The notes beneath the pieces are model-generated. The model searched no databases, was not told the DNA's origin, and was given only the letters and a program-made list of their open reading frames with translations. From Streptomyces hundungensis (GTDB lineage Bacteria > Actinomycetota > Actinomycetes > Streptomycetales > Streptomycetaceae): a DNA stretch of 64,000 nt. The translations under genes and the position numbers were made by a program. Positions 15,550-25,174 of this stretch are shown here, piece after piece. How positions within the stretch are numbered: the first letter of the stretch is position 1; the number at the start of each line of letters is the position of its first letter. Location of the stretch: contig NZ_CP032698.1 in the NCBI RefSeq assembly GCF_003627815.1, forward strand, positions 744,001-808,000. The letters run 5' to 3'.

Positions 15550-16401
15550 ATGCCCGAGCTGCGACGCGTCCGCGTCAACGGCGTCGAACTGAACGTCGCC
15601 CTCGCCGGATCAGGCCCCGCCGTCCTGTTGCTGCACGGCTTCCCGCACACCTGGGAGCTGTGGACGGATGTCATGACCGAGCTGTCCGACGGCTACCGCG
15701 TCATCGCACCGGATCTGCGCGGGTTCGGCGCGAGCAGCCGAGCCGCCTCCGGGTACGACGCGGGCACCCTGGCCACGGACGCCGAGGCGCTTCTCACCGC
15801 GCTGGGCGCCTCCTCGGCCGCGGTGGTGGGCATCGACGCGGGCACCGCACCCGCCGTCCTCCTTGCCCTGCGCCGCCCCGATCTCGTGCGGCGCCTGGTC
15901 GTCATGGAGGCCCTGCTGGGCAGCCTGCCCGGTGCCGAGGACGTTCTCAGCGCCGGGCAGCCGTGGTGGTTCGGCTTCCACTCCGCCGCGCCCGACCTGG
16001 CCGAGACCGTACTGGAGGGACACGAGGCCGCTTACGTCGACTGGTTCCTGCGCACCGGCACGCTCGGCGACGGCGTGCGTCCCGCCGTCCGGGACGCCTT
16101 CATCCGTGCCTACACCGGCCGGCAGGCGCTGAGTTGCGCGTTCTCGTACTACCGGGCCCTGCCCGAGAGCGCGGTACAGCTCGAGCGGGCCGTCACCACA
16201 GCGCGCCTGACGGTGCCGACGATGGCGCTGGGCGCCCGGCCGGTCGGTGCCGCACTGGAACGCCAACTCCGCCCGGTCACCGACGATCTCATCGGCCACG
16301 TCATAGAAGACTGCGGCCACATCATCCCGCTGCACCGACCGCGCGCGCTGCTCGCCCTGCTGCGCCCCTTCCTGGCCGCGGAGGACGCCGGAGCGGTCTG
16401 A
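15550..16401 (+). CDS. Alpha/beta hydrolase, epoxide-hydrolase/dehalogenase-like
   Basis: A 283-residue alpha/beta hydrolase: HGFPHTWELW holds the oxyanion HGxP motif, APDLRGFGASSRA follows, VVGIDAGTAPA has aspartate rather than serine at the nucleophile elbow, and CGHIIPLHRP supplies the catalytic histidine. An aspartate nucleophile with HGxP is the pattern of soluble epoxide hydrolases and haloalkane dehalogenases. The conserved cap tyrosines were not identified with certainty. The divergent HxlR regulator suggests induction by a reactive small molecule. Confidence 0.85.
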   Translation: MPELRRVRVNGVELNVALAGSGPAVLLLHGFPHTWELWTDVMTELSDGYRVIAPDLRGFGASSRAASGYDAGTLATDAEALLTALGASSAAVVGIDAGTAPAVLLALRRPDLVRRLVVMEALLGSLPGAEDVLSAGQPWWFGFHSAAPDLAETVLEGHEAAYVDWFLRTGTLGDGVRPAVRDAFIRAYTGRQALSCAFSYYRALPESAVQLERAVTTARLTVPTMALGARPVGAALERQLRPVTDDLIGHVIEDCGHIIPLHRPRALLALLRPFLAAEDAGAV

Positions 16402-16404
16402 GAG

Positions 16405-16742
16405 GGGCGAGGGTCCAGCGTGGCGTGGCGGCCGCGGGGCACCCGTGGTGATCTGGGCGTCGTACGTGTGCACCGCCATCTGCTGGAGCTGGTGCCAAGC
16501 TACGGGCGCCGGAGGTGTGTGGCGACTGCGACGTGTCCCACCACGTCCAGCAACCACGATCCGGGCCTGCCTTCCGCAACGCGTCCACCAGTTGCTCGGT
16601 GGATTCCGCCAGCCACGCCAGCAGTGCCTCGCGCTCCCAAGGGGCGGGCGGGGCGCCCTCCGCTGCGGACTTGGCCGCGTTCGTCGATCAGTCGCAGCAG
16701 AACGGGAACTCGGGTGTCGTGGTCACGCGGCATCCCCATCAC
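16405..16742 (-). pseudogene. Remnant of a mycothiol-dependent maleylpyruvate-isomerase-family gene
   Basis: Minus-strand pieces in different frames match one protein family. One frame reads PWEREALLAWLAESTEQLV, then DALRKAGPDRGCWTWWDTSQ and SPHTSGA. After one extra C (GCCC before GTAGC, near 16500) a second frame continues VAWHQLQQMAVHTYDAQITT. A third frame gives the N-terminal scrap MPRDHDTRVPVLLRLIDE. TWTWWxxxQSPxTSGAVAxHQxQ(E/M)AVHTYDAQ is the central signature of this family. The C-terminus is missing, cut at the convergent hydrolase. A decayed gene is the simplest reading. Confidence 0.65.
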
Positions 16743-16828
16743 CGCGTACCGACAATCGAACAGCGATTTTCACCGCCACCGTCGCGGGCGGCGCCCTCAC
16801 GGTCGCCGGCGGCGAAGAGGAGCCGTCG

Positions 16829-17365
16829 CTAATCGCCGGTCGCTTGGGAGAGGGCTTCGGCGATCAGGCGGGTGGCGAAGTCGCGGTCGTCGGTGACCCG
16901 GTTGATGTGTTCCGCGAGCAGGAGGGCGGTGGCTTCGAGAGGAGTCATCTCCTCCGCCGTCCAGTACCCGTACTGCTGACGCCACAGACGGGGGCTCAGA
17001 CCGGTGCCGGCGGCGACGAGCAGACCTGCCATGGTGGGGATGGCCTCGGGGCGGATGCTCCTGGGCATCATGCGCATGGTGGCTACGACGCTCGGCACCA
17101 CGTACTCGATGACGTCCTTGCCCTGGGCCTCGTGGGCCTCCCGCAGCCACTTCATGAACATGAAGATGAGCGTGCAGGTGCCGTCCAGCAGGTCATCGAC
17201 TCCCTTGGGACCCAGCGACGCGGTGAACTGGTCGGTGAGCTTGCGCTGTTCGGGGTCGCTCTCGGTCTTGCCGTCGTGGATGCCTCTGAGTTGAGAGTCG
17301 ATCACCATGAGCGCTGCGCCCACATCGCCGGCGGGAGCGTTCTTCGGGTCGCAGGACGATGACAC
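16829..17365 (-). CDS. Conserved hypothetical protein
   Basis: A 178-residue protein, not recognised. GTG start at 17365 with GAGGAGG upstream supports it as real. It is mostly helical, with a central hydrophobic stretch (LLDGTCTLIFMFMKWL) and a C-terminal acidic/helical segment (TPLEATALLLAEHINRV). No signal peptide or catalytic motif was seen. It lies between the mycothiol-enzyme relic and a LiaF-like gene, on the same strand as both. Confidence 0.7.
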   Translation of the reverse strand: MSSSCDPKNAPAGDVGAALMVIDSQLRGIHDGKTESDPEQRKLTDQFTASLGPKGVDDLLDGTCTLIFMFMKWLREAHEAQGKDVIEYVVPSVVATMRMMPRSIRPEAIPTMAGLLVAAGTGLSPRLWRQQYGYWTAEEMTPLEATALLLAEHINRVTDDRDFATRLIAEALSQATGD

Positions 17366-17539
17366 AGAAACCCTCCTCAGTGACCGCGGTGAGTAACGCG
17401 GCGTGTCAGCACAGTAGTCCGCCGACCAGGCCGACGTCTGGCGAATCCCACTCCACTCGCGGTACCCCTGGCGCTGTGTTCGAGGAGTTGAGGGGCGAAC
17501 GTGCCGGGAGGGGAACGAGGCGGGCGGCTGGGTGAGCGC

Positions 17540-17974
17540 CTACTTGCCCTGGCGCACCTTGACTCCGCCGACGAGCGAGTACGCCCGCACCTTGACCACA
17601 GCGCCCCCCGGCTCACCCACCAGGTCCCGGCGGCGTCCGCCGAACCCGAACAGGGAGAACCCGCTCACCTCCACCGTCGTACCGACCGGGACCGTCACGT
17701 CGACCCCGCCGAACACCGAGAAGGCGCGGACCTCGGCAGAGGCATCCTCTGGGTAGGCAAGCTCCGCGCCACCGACCAGAGACGCCTTCACGAGGTGCGT
17801 AGGACCGGCCGGGAGCCTCGCCTCCGTGTGGTCGAGCGCGGCCCCACCGATCGCCGAGACGTGCACCGTACGCTCGTGGGCTTCGAAGGCGCCACGGTGG
17901 TTGAGGCCTCCGACCAGGGACAGGCTCCACTCGGTGCGGCGGGCCGGGGACGTGGTGTTCTTCGTGATCTCCAT
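17540..17974 (-). CDS. LiaF-like cell-wall-stress response domain protein
   Basis: A 144-residue protein made of repeating short strands: LSLVGGLNHRG, VSAIGGAALD, ASLVGGAELAYP, FSVFGGVDVTVPVGTTVEV and YSLVGGVKVRQG. The S(L/V)(V/F)GG repeat is the signature of the C-terminal LiaF/DUF2154-type beta-solenoid. It lacks the usual N-terminal membrane helices and the DUF1707 domain, so it is a soluble stand-alone version. LiaF proteins modulate envelope-stress two-component systems; no kinase is adjacent here. Confidence 0.75.
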   Translation of the reverse strand: MEITKNTTSPARRTEWSLSLVGGLNHRGAFEAHERTVHVSAIGGAALDHTEARLPAGPTHLVKASLVGGAELAYPEDASAEVRAFSVFGGVDVTVPVGTTVEVSGFSLFGFGGRRRDLVGEPGGAVVKVRAYSLVGGVKVRQGK

Positions 17975-18097
17975 GCCTCAAAACTACGGCCGCACTCTGG
18001 CACGCCATCAGTGCCCAGGAGCACCTCCTCCGCATGACAAACGTCATCGACCGGCGGTGACGTCGAAGCCGCCTCTGCCCTCATTGAATCGCCCCCC

Positions 18098-21000
18098 TCA
18101 CGGCGACGACGGCCGCGCCGGAGGAGCAGCCGTGTCGTTCATCTCGCCGATCGTCTGCCACAGGCGCGCCGCACGCTCCCGGTGTTGGCGAGCCAGGTCA
18201 TGGATTCCGGCGGCGGCTTCCAGGTCCCCGATCAGTTGCCAGCAGGTGGCTTCGTCCTGGCGGTCGCCGTGTCGGTGGAACAGGGCCGCCGCACGCTCCA
18301 ACGCGGGGGTCGCACGGTTCCGGTCGTCCTGCCCGGCGTATACGCGTCCGACTTCCAGCAGCGTGTACCCGGCGCACCGTTCATCGGCGAGCTTCTCGAA
18401 CGTGGCGAGCGCCTGTCTCAGGCAGTGCAGCGCCTCGTCCGGATCCGCCCGCCGGTCGTGCAGTCTGCTGAACCGCCGTAGCACGACGGCCACGCGGTGC
18501 TCGTCGTCCAGGTCCCGGGCCAGGCGCAGGGCTCCGGTGAACCAGGACTCCGCCTCGTCGAGTTCGCCCTGCATGAGTCGCATCACGCCCATGGAGCAGG
18601 AGAGTTGTGCCTCGATGTGACGGTCGCCCTCACCGACCGCGATGGCCAGCGCCTCCTCGACGCGATCGAGTGCTTCGGCGTCACGACCCTGCACCCGGCT
18701 GACCGTACTGAGCGTCGCCAACGACAGTGCCTCGCCGCGTTTGTCCCCGGTGTCCCGGCACAGCTCGATGGAGGCTTCGAGGGCACGGGTGGCACGGTCG
18801 TACTCGTCCTGGTAGATGTGCAGTTGGCCGAGGCCGCGCAGCAGCACCGACGCTCCCGTCGCGTTGCCGGCGGCCTCGGCCGCGTCCAACGCGAGCCGGT
18901 GGCCGTGTTGCCAGTCCTGATACAGACACCGGTGGTCGTAGTAGGTCGCCGTACCGGCCGCCAGCTCCCAGGCCAACTCGTCCAGGCCCCAGTCCACGGC
19001 CAGTTTCACCGTACCGAGCAGGTTGTCGCGCTCCACGTCGAACCAGCCGAACGCGTCGGCCATGAGCCGCTCCACGACGGTGTCGGGCAGCGACCGGCGG
19101 GGCGCCGTGCCACGCGGGGCGGCCAGCAGTCCGCCCGGCAGCCGGTCGGTGCCACGCCTGACCAGATCGAGCCAGACGGACAGCACACGGACGATCGCGT
19201 CCCGCTTGTCCGCCGTCGCGAGCGGCGCCGCGATTTCCACGGCGCAGGTCCTGATCAGGTCGTGCAGCCGGTACCGGGGCTCGCCCAGGGCATCGGTGGC
19301 GACCAGCCGCACCAGGCTGGCGTCGACGAGAATGTCGAGCACCTCCTCTCCGTCCGGGCGGTCGAGGAGCGGACCGACCACCCAGCCGGGCAGCGTGTAG
19401 GCGCCGAGCAGGCCGAGCAGGCTCAGCGCGCGCACCGCGTCGGCGGGCAGCAAGCGCAGGCTCAGCTCGACGCTGGCGCGCACGCTGAGGTCTCCGATCC
19501 TCAGCTCTGCCAGCCGTCGGGACTCGTCCTCGATCCGTTCCCGCAGCACCCGCAGTGACCAGGCCGGGCGACCCGTGAGTTTGCCGCTGGCGATCCGGAT
19601 CGCCAGCGGCAGGTTGCCGCAGCAGTCGAGGATCGCGTCGGCTTCGCCCGGTTCCCGCTCGACCCGGTCGCGCCCGACGATTCCCGTGAACAACTCGCGC
19701 GCCTCCGCCCGCCTGAGCACGTCGAGGTCGATGTGCCGAGCGCCGGGGAGTTGGGTCAGCAGGGCGCGGCTGGTGATCAACACGGCACAGCCGTCGGCTC
19801 CGGGCAGCAGCGGCACCACCTGATCGGCGTGACCGGCATCGTCCAGTACCACCAGCATGCGACGGTCCACCAGGAGGGACCGGTAGAGCGCGGCCCGCTC
19901 GACGAGGCTGTTCGGGATCGCGCTGCCGGCGATCGAGAGCGCGCGCAGGGCTTCGGCCAGCATCAGTCCGGGGTCCCGCGGTTCGTCCGACGTCGCCGCG
20001 AGGTTGAGGTAGAGCTGCCCGTCTGGGAAGCCGCCACGCGCCAGCCGGGCGGCGTGCGTCACCAGACAGGACTTGCCGACGCCGGGCCCGCCCACGACGA
20101 CGGCCACCGGCGCCCGCTTCGGCGCGGACTCGTCGAGCAGCCCCGCGATCTCGTCCAGCGCGTCGGCCCGGCCCACGAAGTCCGGTACGTCGAGGGGTAG
20201 TTGACGCACCGGCAGCACCATGACGGGGCCGGTCATCGTGTCCTGGTGCTGGGGTGCTGATGTGTGGGAGGGGTGGCGATCCGAGTCCGCGGGCCGCTCT
20301 GTTGCCGGGCCGTGAGCCGAGCCCGGAGTCGGGGCCGGGGTGGGGTCCGGAGCCCGGTCCGCTCTCGGGCCGGGAGTCCGGTCGGCCGTCGGGGCCGCAA
20401 CCCCGTCAGCTGTTGCATCTGGCATCCGGTCTGGAGCCGGCAACGGCTCTGGGGCCCGGTCCGGAGCTGGAGCCGGAGCCGGATCCGGAGGCGTCAATGC
20501 GGGGTCCCCGGTCAGAATGCGCCGGTGTAGCGCCTGAAGCGAGGGAGTGGGGTCGACACCGAGCTCGTCGGCCAGTGTCCGGCGCAGCCGTTCGTACACC
20601 TGTAACGCCTCGCCCTGCCGTCGACACCGGTAGAGAGCGACTATCAGGTGCTGGGCGACATCCTCGTCGTAGGGGTGCTCCCGGAGCAGGTCGGCCAGTT
20701 CGTCGATGACCTCCCGGTGACGCCCCAGGTCGAGTTCGATGGCCAGGCACTGTTTGTGCGTGGCCGCGCGTCTCTCGTTCAAGCGCGCCGCATCGATCTC
20801 AAGGACCCGGCTGGAGATGTCCATCAGGGCGCTGCCCCGCCAGCACGCCAGCGCCCGCCGCAGCGCGACCGCCGCCTCGCGCGGGGCCACTTGCTGCCCG
20901 GCGAGGTGCCGCTCGTGGTCGAACTCCAGCAGGTCGAGCTGGTCTCGGGCCACATGGATCGCATAGCCGCCGCGGTGCGTACTGATCAAGGAGCGGGGCG

Positions 21001-21232
21001 CTCCGCAGGCGGTGAGGTTGCGGCGCAACCCGGAAACGGCGTCCTGGACCTGGCGGACCGCGGTGGCGGGCGCGTCGGCGTCCCACATCACGGCGACGAG
21101 CCGTTCCAAGGAGACCGTGCTGTTGGCGTCGATCAGAAGCGCGGCCAACACCTTGGCCTGCCGCGGTCCGTTCAGCTGGACCGCACGTTCGGCGATCTGG
21201 GCATGTAACGGCCCCAGTAAGCCGAATTTCAT
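18098..21232 (-). CDS. SARP-family regulator with NB-ARC ATPase and TPR domains (AfsR-like)
   Basis: A 1044-residue protein. Residues 1-95 are an OmpR-type winged helix (MKFGLLGPLHAQ, SLERLVAVMW, GLRRNLTACGA), and 100-245 the bacterial transcriptional activation domain (LLREHPYDEDVAQHLIVALY, ADELGVDPTPSLQALHRRIL). Residues 245-335 are a low-complexity Pro/Ala/Asp linker with PDRxP repeats. An NB-ARC domain follows (P-loop GGPGVGKS at 381-388, LVVLDDAG, NLPLAIRIASG), and from about 700 there are tetratricopeptide repeats. AfsR/SARP proteins activate specialised-metabolite genes. It is not adjacent to a biosynthetic cluster, so its targets are unknown. Confidence 0.95.
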   Translation of the reverse strand: MKFGLLGPLHAQIAERAVQLNGPRQAKVLAALLIDANSTVSLERLVAVMWDADAPATAVRQVQDAVSGLRRNLTACGAPRSLISTHRGGYAIHVARDQLDLLEFDHERHLAGQQVAPREAAVALRRALACWRGSALMDISSRVLEIDAARLNERRAATHKQCLAIELDLGRHREVIDELADLLREHPYDEDVAQHLIVALYRCRRQGEALQVYERLRRTLADELGVDPTPSLQALHRRILTGDPALTPPDPAPAPAPDRAPEPLPAPDRMPDATADGVAAPTADRTPGPRADRAPDPTPAPTPGSAHGPATERPADSDRHPSHTSAPQHQDTMTGPVMVLPVRQLPLDVPDFVGRADALDEIAGLLDESAPKRAPVAVVVGGPGVGKSCLVTHAARLARGGFPDGQLYLNLAATSDEPRDPGLMLAEALRALSIAGSAIPNSLVERAALYRSLLVDRRMLVVLDDAGHADQVVPLLPGADGCAVLITSRALLTQLPGARHIDLDVLRRAEARELFTGIVGRDRVEREPGEADAILDCCGNLPLAIRIASGKLTGRPAWSLRVLRERIEDESRRLAELRIGDLSVRASVELSLRLLPADAVRALSLLGLLGAYTLPGWVVGPLLDRPDGEEVLDILVDASLVRLVATDALGEPRYRLHDLIRTCAVEIAAPLATADKRDAIVRVLSVWLDLVRRGTDRLPGGLLAAPRGTAPRRSLPDTVVERLMADAFGWFDVERDNLLGTVKLAVDWGLDELAWELAAGTATYYDHRCLYQDWQHGHRLALDAAEAAGNATGASVLLRGLGQLHIYQDEYDRATRALEASIELCRDTGDKRGEALSLATLSTVSRVQGRDAEALDRVEEALAIAVGEGDRHIEAQLSCSMGVMRLMQGELDEAESWFTGALRLARDLDDEHRVAVVLRRFSRLHDRRADPDEALHCLRQALATFEKLADERCAGYTLLEVGRVYAGQDDRNRATPALERAAALFHRHGDRQDEATCWQLIGDLEAAAGIHDLARQHRERAARLWQTIGEMNDTAAPPARPSSP

Positions 21233-21925
21233 GTTCCCCCCGGCACGTTAAGATTGGCGCCCATGCCCCGGCTGACCTGGCACGCGGACGAATCTAGGAC
21301 GGCTTACGGATGCGTGTCCATAGCGTCTGTGCGGCGCGGCTCGGCAAGGGCGGGCCCCAGGACTCCGCACGGAATGCTCCCGTCCGGCGAACTCCGGCGC
21401 GCGTTCCCGAGCCTCCGCCGTACGGTCCGCGCGCCCCGCCGCACGGCTTCCTACGCACTGCCGCACGACTTCCGATCGGCAAAGCGGCAGCAGGAGCACT
21501 GATCAACCGTGCCCTCGTAGCTGCAAGACCTTCGACGCACGGGTACGCGCGACGTACTGCGCCACGGCCGGCCTCGCCACGCGTTGCCGCAAGGCTTCGA
21601 GGGGCCACACCCCACAGCTGTCATGAATGCGGGTTCGTACGACGCCTCCGACAGGACCGGAACCTACCAATTCGTGGCAAACAATTGGGACTGCCGTTAC
21701 CAGCGCTGCCGACCGGTGAAATGCCGCGCCGGCCGGGACCGCATGGCCGACGTGGACCGGTTTCTCTGGGCTCCGGGTTGTGCTTGCCTGGATGACGCGG
21801 CGCGATCGCGCCCTGTCCCGTGGTTGAGAAGTGGACGGATCACGCCCAGCACGTCGACGACCGCGTACGGGCGCTGCTGGTCGGTCCACGCTCGTCGACT
21901 TGGCACCTTCGTCAATGGCACCGCC
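21233..21925. other. Gene-free spacer (693 bases)
   Basis: No frame here has both a ribosome site and plausible protein composition. The frames that are open are Arg/Pro-rich shadows. The first part must contain the promoter of the SARP regulator. Confidence 0.5.
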
Positions 21926-23095
21926 TCAGTCGCACAGGGCTGCTCGCTGCGCCTTCCCCAGTCCTTCGCTCTGCGGGATGGGCCGCTCGCCCTTCAACTC
22001 CGCACCGAGGTCGTAGACATTGGCGGCGAGGACCAGCTGTCGCTTCCCGTCGGCGGTGGTGAGGGAGACGCTGGTGAAGCCTGGTCCGGCGCCGTCGGTC
22101 TCCCAGGTGCTGATCCGCGCACTGTCCGGCTCCGAGCCGCACGGCACGTCCATGCGCTGCACGCCGAGTCCGTACGCCGGTTTCTTGGGGAACCGCACCG
22201 TCGTCAGGAGTTCACGCTGCTGGGCGGGGTGCAGCAGCTTTCCGGTGAACAGGGCGCGGTGGAAACGAGCCAGGTCGTCGACGGTGGAGAGCATGGCGCC
22301 GGCGGTCCAGTCGTACGACGGGCTGAACCGGGTCACATCCTGTCCCGCGAGGTCGTAACCGTGCAGATGGGGGCCGTGAAGGGCGGGGTCGGTCACCGGG
22401 AAGGAGGTGTCCTTCAGGCCGAGCGGGGTGAGGATCCGGCGCCGGATTTCGGAGGGCGCACTGTGATCTGTGACTGCCTCGATGACCAGACCGGCGAGGA
22501 GATAGTTGGTGTTGGAGTACGACCACCCAGTGCCGGGCGCGAAGAGTGGCTCGTGCCGGACGGCGCGGGCGATCACCTCCCGAGGGGTGTAAACGTAGTC
22601 CCAGTCCTTGCGCTCGAGATAGGGGGCGAAGAACTCCCGCTCCTCGGTCGGGTCGTATATGCCCGAGGTGTGGTTGAGCAGTTGCCGGACGGTGATGGCT
22701 TTCCCGGAGTTTCCGTTTCCCTGGACCACGCCGGGCAGCCACTTCTCCACGCTGTCGTCCAGCGAGAGCCGTCCTTCGCCCTCCAGCTGCAACAGCACCG
22801 TCGACACAAAGGACTTGGTGTTGCTGGCGATCCGGAACCGCTGGTCCGGCCGTGCTCGCTCGCCGCTCGCCGTGTCCGCGAGCCCGGCCGCGGTCCGCGA
22901 CTCCCGCTCTCCGCGCCTGGCGTACGCCACGACACCGGGGAATCCGTCCGCGACCGTCTGCTCTACGGCCTCCTTGAGGCCGACGGGTGGCGGAGCCGAC
23001 GACTGGTCCGCGGCGCCCGCCGGGAAGATCCCCGAGACGGCCACCGCGCAAAGTCCCACCAACAGCGTCGCCGCCCGCGCACGTACCCTCACCAA
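21926..23095 (-). CDS. Secreted serine hydrolase, D-Ala-D-Ala carboxypeptidase / class C beta-lactamase family
   Basis: A 389-residue protein with a signal peptide (MVRVRARAATLLVGLCAVAV, cleavage near PAGAADQ). Motif 1 SxxK is in FRIASNTKSFVS, motif 2 YxN is in GWSYSNTNYLLAG. The third motif, normally HxG or KTG before GTPGF, reads TDGAGPGF, so the usual histidine or lysine is replaced by aspartate. The family acts outside the membrane on peptidoglycan peptides or esters; the altered third motif suggests a changed or weak activity. Confidence 0.88.
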   Translation of the reverse strand: MVRVRARAATLLVGLCAVAVSGIFPAGAADQSSAPPPVGLKEAVEQTVADGFPGVVAYARRGERESRTAAGLADTASGERARPDQRFRIASNTKSFVSTVLLQLEGEGRLSLDDSVEKWLPGVVQGNGNSGKAITVRQLLNHTSGIYDPTEEREFFAPYLERKDWDYVYTPREVIARAVRHEPLFAPGTGWSYSNTNYLLAGLVIEAVTDHSAPSEIRRRILTPLGLKDTSFPVTDPALHGPHLHGYDLAGQDVTRFSPSYDWTAGAMLSTVDDLARFHRALFTGKLLHPAQQRELLTTVRFPKKPAYGLGVQRMDVPCGSEPDSARISTWETDGAGPGFTSVSLTTADGKRQLVLAANVYDLGAELKGERPIPQSEGLGKAQRAALCD

Positions 23096-23340
23096 TTGCC
23101 CCTGTTTCTCTTGCCGTTGTCGTCCACGTCACCCACCCCGCCCACGTCGTGCGTGTCGTACACCTCGTTCACGTCGAGCGTGCCGTGTGGGCGTTCTTGC
23201 CCCAGCGTGCCCGGCCGCCCCACTGGTCGCCCATCCTGCTGACGCCCGGGTCGATGCGGGGGTTCTCCCCACCCCGTACGGCCACCACTGCCGCAAGGCC
23301 CGGCTCTCCAGTTGGTCGTAGCCGTCCGCCGTCCTCGCTC

Positions 23341-24141
23341 TCAGGTGCCGTCGAGGAACGCGGCGAATTCACCGAGAGCCTTCGCAACGGCGCCCGGCGC
23401 CTCCACCGGAAGGAGGTGGCCGACTTCGGGGACGGTGGTGAGGGTCGCACCCGGGATGTGTGGCAGGAGGTGTTGACGCAGGACGCTCGGCGGTTCCACC
23501 ATGTCGTTCTCTGCGGCCAGCACGGTCACTGGAGCCGCGATGCCGCGCACGGTACGTGTGATGTCCTGTGCGATTCCGCGCAGTGGCCACTCCTGGCGAG
23601 CCGCGCATCCGGCAGCGAGGCTGTCGCGCTCGGCCCTGGCGCGCACCGTTTCGGACAGCGGTGTGGCGGTCAGGACGTGGTCGAGCGCGTGCCGCACCGT
23701 CTCGGGTGAGTCGTATGCGTGGGACAGGCCGTGGCGGTACTCCTCGGTCACGGTGGCGGGTGGCTCGGGCGGGGCGGGCGCGACCAGGAACACGCCGGAG
23801 AGGCCGGCCGGCCTGCGGCCCGCGACGAGCTGACTCACCTTCCCGCCCATGGAGTGACCGACCAGGACGAACGGTCCCGGCACACACGCGTCGACGACGC
23901 GGGTCAGGTCATCGGCGAGTTGCTCGAGGTGATACGGACCGGGCAGCGCCCGCGAGCCGCCCCAGCCGCGTTGGTCGAACCGGACTGTCCGCTGCTCGGA
24001 CGGCAGATGGGCCAGCACACCATTCCAGGTGTCGGCGGAGCCTCCCCAATAGTGGACGAAGACCAGCGCCGTTCCGCTCCGGCCGCCGATCCGTACGTCC
24101 ACGCTCCCGCCCGACACGGGAACCCGCCTTGTCGTTTCCAC
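23341..24141 (-). CDS. Alpha/beta hydrolase (serine esterase type)
   Basis: A 266-residue hydrolase: VHYWGGSADTW (oxyanion region), RFDQRGWGGSR, nucleophile elbow VLVGHSMGGKV, acid region LAAENDMVEPP and catalytic histidine EVGHLLPVEAPG. The start VETTRRVPV at 24141 is favoured by AAAGG ten bases upstream; in-frame GTG codons reach back to 24210. It is divergent from the AraC regulator at 24287, which may control it. Confidence 0.85.
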   Translation of the reverse strand: METTRRVPVSGGSVDVRIGGRSGTALVFVHYWGGSADTWNGVLAHLPSEQRTVRFDQRGWGGSRALPGPYHLEQLADDLTRVVDACVPGPFVLVGHSMGGKVSQLVAGRRPAGLSGVFLVAPAPPEPPATVTEEYRHGLSHAYDSPETVRHALDHVLTATPLSETVRARAERDSLAAGCAARQEWPLRGIAQDITRTVRGIAAPVTVLAAENDMVEPPSVLRQHLLPHIPGATLTTVPEVGHLLPVEAPGAVAKALGEFAAFLDGT

Positions 24142-24286
24142 CCTCAGCACACCTTTCACTCCGCCGCGGAAGACGGTCGTATCCCGTGCTCGCAGCGATG
24201 AACGAGTCACCTGACCGCGTGCCAGGTGGAGACTTGACGCTAGGGGAGATGCGATCCGCTCCCTGGTGAAAAGGAGCGTGGTACTT

Positions 24287-25174
24287 GTGAAAAACGGACA
24301 TCGAGCTGTACGGGAGCTGCCCTACTCCCCCGCCGTCGGCTCACCCCACGGTGTGGAGGTCCTCTCGTTCGCCGCGCTGCGTTCCATGGACGCGCAGCGC
24401 CGTCGAGTGCTCCCGCAACGGCCCGCCTTCCACGTCCTCGCCCTGGTCACCTCGGGCTCCGGCAACCACGAGGCGGACTTCCGCTCCTCGCCGCTGGCGG
24501 AGGGCAGCGCCGTGTGGATCCGACCCGGCATGGTGCACCGCTGGAGCGACGTCGAGGACTGCGACGGTCCGCTGGTCCTCTTCCGCCCCGGGTTTCTCCC
24601 CGACTCGACCGCCCTGGAGGCTCTGGCCCCGACGTGCTGGCATCTTGACAAGACTCGTCTGGGCCTTGCTCTGTACGCAGTCGAGCATCTCTGCCGTGAG
24701 CACGCCACGGCAGCCCGCCTCCCGCACCTGGCGTCCCCTGCCCTGCTCTCCCATCTGCTCGCGGCACTGGTCCTGCGAGCGCTTCCCGACCAGCTCGCCC
24801 AGAGAGACTCGCCTCCGCCCGACAACCGGACCAAGGACGTGTTCCGCGCCTACCAAGCCGCCGTCGAGGAGCACTGCACCGACTGGCACCAAGTCGCCGA
24901 TTACGCAACGGCTTTGGGCTACGGCGTGCGGACCCTCACCCGCGCGACCCGTGCCCTCAAGGGCATGGGCGCGAAGACGTACCTCGACCAACGCATTCTC
25001 CTGGAAGCCAAAAGACTGCTCGCCCACACCGACGTGCCCGTCGAGGGCTGCGCCCGGCGCCTCGGCTTTCGGGACGTCGCAAACTTCACCACGTTCTTCC
25101 GACGCCAAGCAGGCGTGCCACCTGCGGCCTGGCGAACCGCTTACGCGGCGACGCACACGGCCCGCGGCGTCTGA
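24287..25174 (+). CDS. AraC-family transcriptional regulator
   Basis: A 295-residue protein with an N-terminal cupin-like sensing domain (FHVLALVTSGSGNHEADF, VWIRPGMVHRWSD) and a C-terminal double helix-turn-helix (VADYATALGYGVRTLTRATR, KTYLDQRILLEAKRLLAHTD, CARRLGFRDVANFTTFFRRQ, GVPPAAWR). GTG at 24287 is chosen because AAGGAG lies ten bases before it. It is convergent and abutting with the methyltransferase gene at 25175, and divergent from the hydrolase. Confidence 0.93.
   Translation: MKNGHRAVRELPYSPAVGSPHGVEVLSFAALRSMDAQRRRVLPQRPAFHVLALVTSGSGNHEADFRSSPLAEGSAVWIRPGMVHRWSDVEDCDGPLVLFRPGFLPDSTALEALAPTCWHLDKTRLGLALYAVEHLCREHATAARLPHLASPALLSHLLAALVLRALPDQLAQRDSPPPDNRTKDVFRAYQAAVEEHCTDWHQVADYATALGYGVRTLTRATRALKGMGAKTYLDQRILLEAKRLLAHTDVPVEGCARRLGFRDVANFTTFFRRQAGVPPAAWRTAYAATHTARGV

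Noticed and set aside
21310..21795. Possible small genes in the spacer behind the SARP regulator
   Set aside because: Arg/Pro-rich composition, no ribosome site and no recognisable pattern on either strand.
21584..23242. 552-codon plus-strand frame opposite the serine hydrolase
   Set aside because: Antisense to the SxxK/YxN protein; no start signals or motifs.
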